The notes below the pieces were generated by a model. The model saw only the letters and a program-made list of their open reading frames with translations, ran no database searches and had not been told where the DNA came from. A DNA stretch of 33,865 bases from M55B127 sp035269185 (GTDB taxonomy: Bacteria; Bacillota; Halanaerobiia; Halanaerobiales; M55B127). The position numbers and the translations under genes were made by a program. Position 1 is the stretch's first letter, and the number at the start of each line of letters is the position of its first letter. Location: the NCBI GenBank assembly GCA_964430875.1, contig CAYSHP010000020.1:1-33865 (forward strand), written 5' to 3'. Below, one piece after another: positions 32,575 through 33,865 of the stretch.

Positions 32575-33865
32575 CTACTCTTCTTTATCAAAGATATCCC
32601 CTACTAATTCTTGGATTGTAGCACCTGAAGAAGTTTCTTCTTCTTTGTCTTTAGACTCAGATTTTTTCTTTTTATCTTTTGATTGTTGTTTAGTTTCTTT
32701 CTCTTGTTTTTCTTCAAGTCCTTTAAGGCTTAATCCAATTCTTCTTTGTTCAGGGTCAATATTGATAATTTTAGCTTTACGGTTTTCACCAGCTTCTACT
32801 ACTTCATCCGGAGTTTCAACATGCTTTTGTGACAATTGAGAAATATGGATAAGACCTTCAATACCATCAGCAACTTCCATAAAGGCACCAAAGTCAACTA
32901 GTTTTGTTATCTTACCTTCAATTGTTTCTCCTTCATAGTGTTTTTTGGCAAATTCTTCCCATGGGTCAGGTAATAACTGTTTTAAACCGAGGGAAATTCT
33001 TTCATCTTCTTTATTTACACCGAGTACTTTAACTTCAACTTCTTCTCCTTCATCTAATACTTCAGAAGGATGCTCAATTCTACCCCAAGACATTTCTGAA
33101 ATGTGAAGTAGACCTTCAATTCCACCCAGATCAATAAATGCACCAAAGTCTACTAATTTAGTTACTGTGCCCTCAACTGTATCTCCTTCTTCAAGGTTTT
33201 CTAGAGTTTCTTCTTTCTTTTGGGCTCTTTCTTTTTCAATAACCTTTTTAGCAGAAAGTACTACATTATTTTTATCTCTTTCAACCTCTATTACTTTTAA
33301 TCTTAAAGTATCTCCAACATATTCGCTGAGATCTTCAACATAGCCTACTGCAACATGGGAAGCAGGAATAAATCCTCTTACTCCTACATCTACAACTAAG
33401 CCACCTTTAACTTCTTTTGTTACTTCTGCTTCTATAATTTCATCATTATCGTGAGCTTCTATGATTCTTTCCCAAGCTTTTTCATAGTCAGCTTTTTTCT
33501 TAGATAAAATCATATTGCCTTCTTCATTTTCAAGGGTAAGAATAATTACTTCAATTTCTTCATCTTCTTCAACTAGATTGCGAGGGTCATCAACTTTACG
33601 GTGATTAAGTTCTTCTTTAGGAATAAAGCCATCAGTTTTATAACCTACATCTACATATACACCATCATCATTTATTTCCACTACAGTGCCTGTTACTTTC
33701 TGACCTTTTTTAAGATCAGCTATGTCATTATCACTGTAATTAAATTCTTTAGTTTCGCCTTCTTCTTTTGAATCTTCTTCTGCTGATTCACTTTCTTCTG
33801 TTTTTTCTTCACTTTCAGCAGTCTCTTCTGCTTCTTCTTCTGCTTCTTCTTCTGCTTCTTCTTCT
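32575..33865 (-). CDS. rpsA: Ribosomal protein S1, 5' end missing
   Basis: mRNA-binding protein of the 30S subunit. The reading frame stays open to the right edge, so 429 residues are visible. A Glu-rich stretch comes first (EEEA repeats), then four S1 domains beginning at GQKVTGTVVEINDDGVYVDVG, EIIEAEVTKEVKGGLVVDVG, GDTVEGTVTKLVDFGAFIDL and GETIEGKITKLVDFGAFMEV. A Lys-rich tail and TIQELVGDIF end it. A GTG at 33681 lies inside the first S1 domain and is not the start. In clostridia S1 is often fused behind IspH (LytB). The acidic stretch could be the linker of such a fusion, but the IspH part would be outside this window. Confidence 0.93.
   Translation of the reverse strand, partial: EEEAEEEAEEEAEETAESEEKTEESESAEEDSKEEGETKEFNYSDNDIADLKKGQKVTGTVVEINDDGVYVDVGYKTDGFIPKEELNHRKVDDPRNLVEEDEEIEVIILTLENEEGNMILSKKKADYEKAWERIIEAHDNDEIIEAEVTKEVKGGLVVDVGVRGFIPASHVAVGYVEDLSEYVGDTLRLKVIEVERDKNNVVLSAKKVIEKERAQKKEETLENLEEGDTVEGTVTKLVDFGAFIDLGGIEGLLHISEMSWGRIEHPSEVLDEGEEVEVKVLGVNKEDERISLGLKQLLPDPWEEFAKKHYEGETIEGKITKLVDFGAFMEVADGIEGLIHISQLSQKHVETPDEVVEAGENRKAKIINIDPEQRRIGLSLKGLEEKQEKETKQQSKDKKKKSESKDKEEETSSGATIQELVGDIFDKEE
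33829..33864 (-). repeat. 12-base tandem repeat coding EEEA
   Basis: Three perfect copies of GAAGAAGAAGCA (minus strand) run to the window edge and start a possible fourth. They code Glu-Glu-Glu-Ala in the acidic region before the S1 domains. Such repeats change copy number easily by slippage, in steps that keep the frame. Confidence 0.9.

Noticed and set aside
5..33865. Mobile element, phage, CRISPR or defence system
   Set aside because: No transposase, integrase, toxin pair, direct-repeat array or cas-like gene was found. All genes are co-directional core genes.

Overview
This window is a stretch of core bacterial chromosome. It holds 28 protein genes, all on the minus strand, so transcription runs from the right edge to the left. 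It is AT-rich, with short gaps, frequent gene overlaps and strong GGAGG-type ribosome binding sites. PolC-type replicative polymerase, CodY, HslVU and the order rpsB-tsf-pyrH-frr-uppS-cdsA-dxr-rseP-ispG-proS-polC-rimP-nusA-infB place it in the low-GC Firmicutes. The clostridial order rpsA / radical-SAM DUF512 / der / plsY / gpsA and the Glu-rich tails on several RNA-binding proteins suggest an anaerobe, perhaps a halophile of the Halanaerobiales type. That taxonomic guess is inference.

Layout in transcription order. (1) 33865-32575: ribosomal protein S1, 5' end missing, closed by an intrinsic terminator. (2) 32436-28200: a PDZ/radical-SAM protein, Der GTPase, then plsY and gpsA for phospholipid precursors, behind a likely sigma-A promoter. 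(3) 28086-25804: a DegV lipid-binding protein and a cyclic-2,3-diphosphoglycerate-synthetase-like P-loop protein, ending in a strong terminator. (4) 25726-24377: class II CPD photolyase. (5) 24232-21666: a DUF494 (Smg) protein and topoisomerase I, behind a near-consensus promoter. (6) 21579-18830: hslV-hslU-codY. (7) 18784-16843: rpsB-tsf with a strong promoter, a structured leader, an internal terminator-like hairpin and an end terminator. (8) 16821-5: a long run of pyrH, frr, a small unknown gene, uppS, cdsA, dxr, rseP, ispG, proS, a GT2 glycosyltransferase, polC, rimP, nusA and infB. It links UMP supply, ribosome recycling, undecaprenyl and phospholipid synthesis, the MEP isoprenoid pathway, replication, transcription elongation and translation initiation.

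I found no mobile element, CRISPR array, tRNA, rRNA, phage gene or defence system, and no gap between genes exceeds 300 bases. The most interesting material is regulatory: a three-way-junction-like leader before rpsB, a terminator hairpin between rpsB and tsf, two sigma-H-like promoters sharing a 16-base identical core (pyrH and degV), a weak hairpin before rimP-nusA that fits NusA autoregulation, and a CodY-box-like palindrome next to the rpsB promoter. At the gene level, rnpM (ylxR) and the L7Ae-like ylxQ are absent between nusA and infB, an uncharacterised 64-residue gene is coupled to frr, and acidic extensions recur on S1, S2, NusA and IF2. I do not see a clearly new multi-gene system here.
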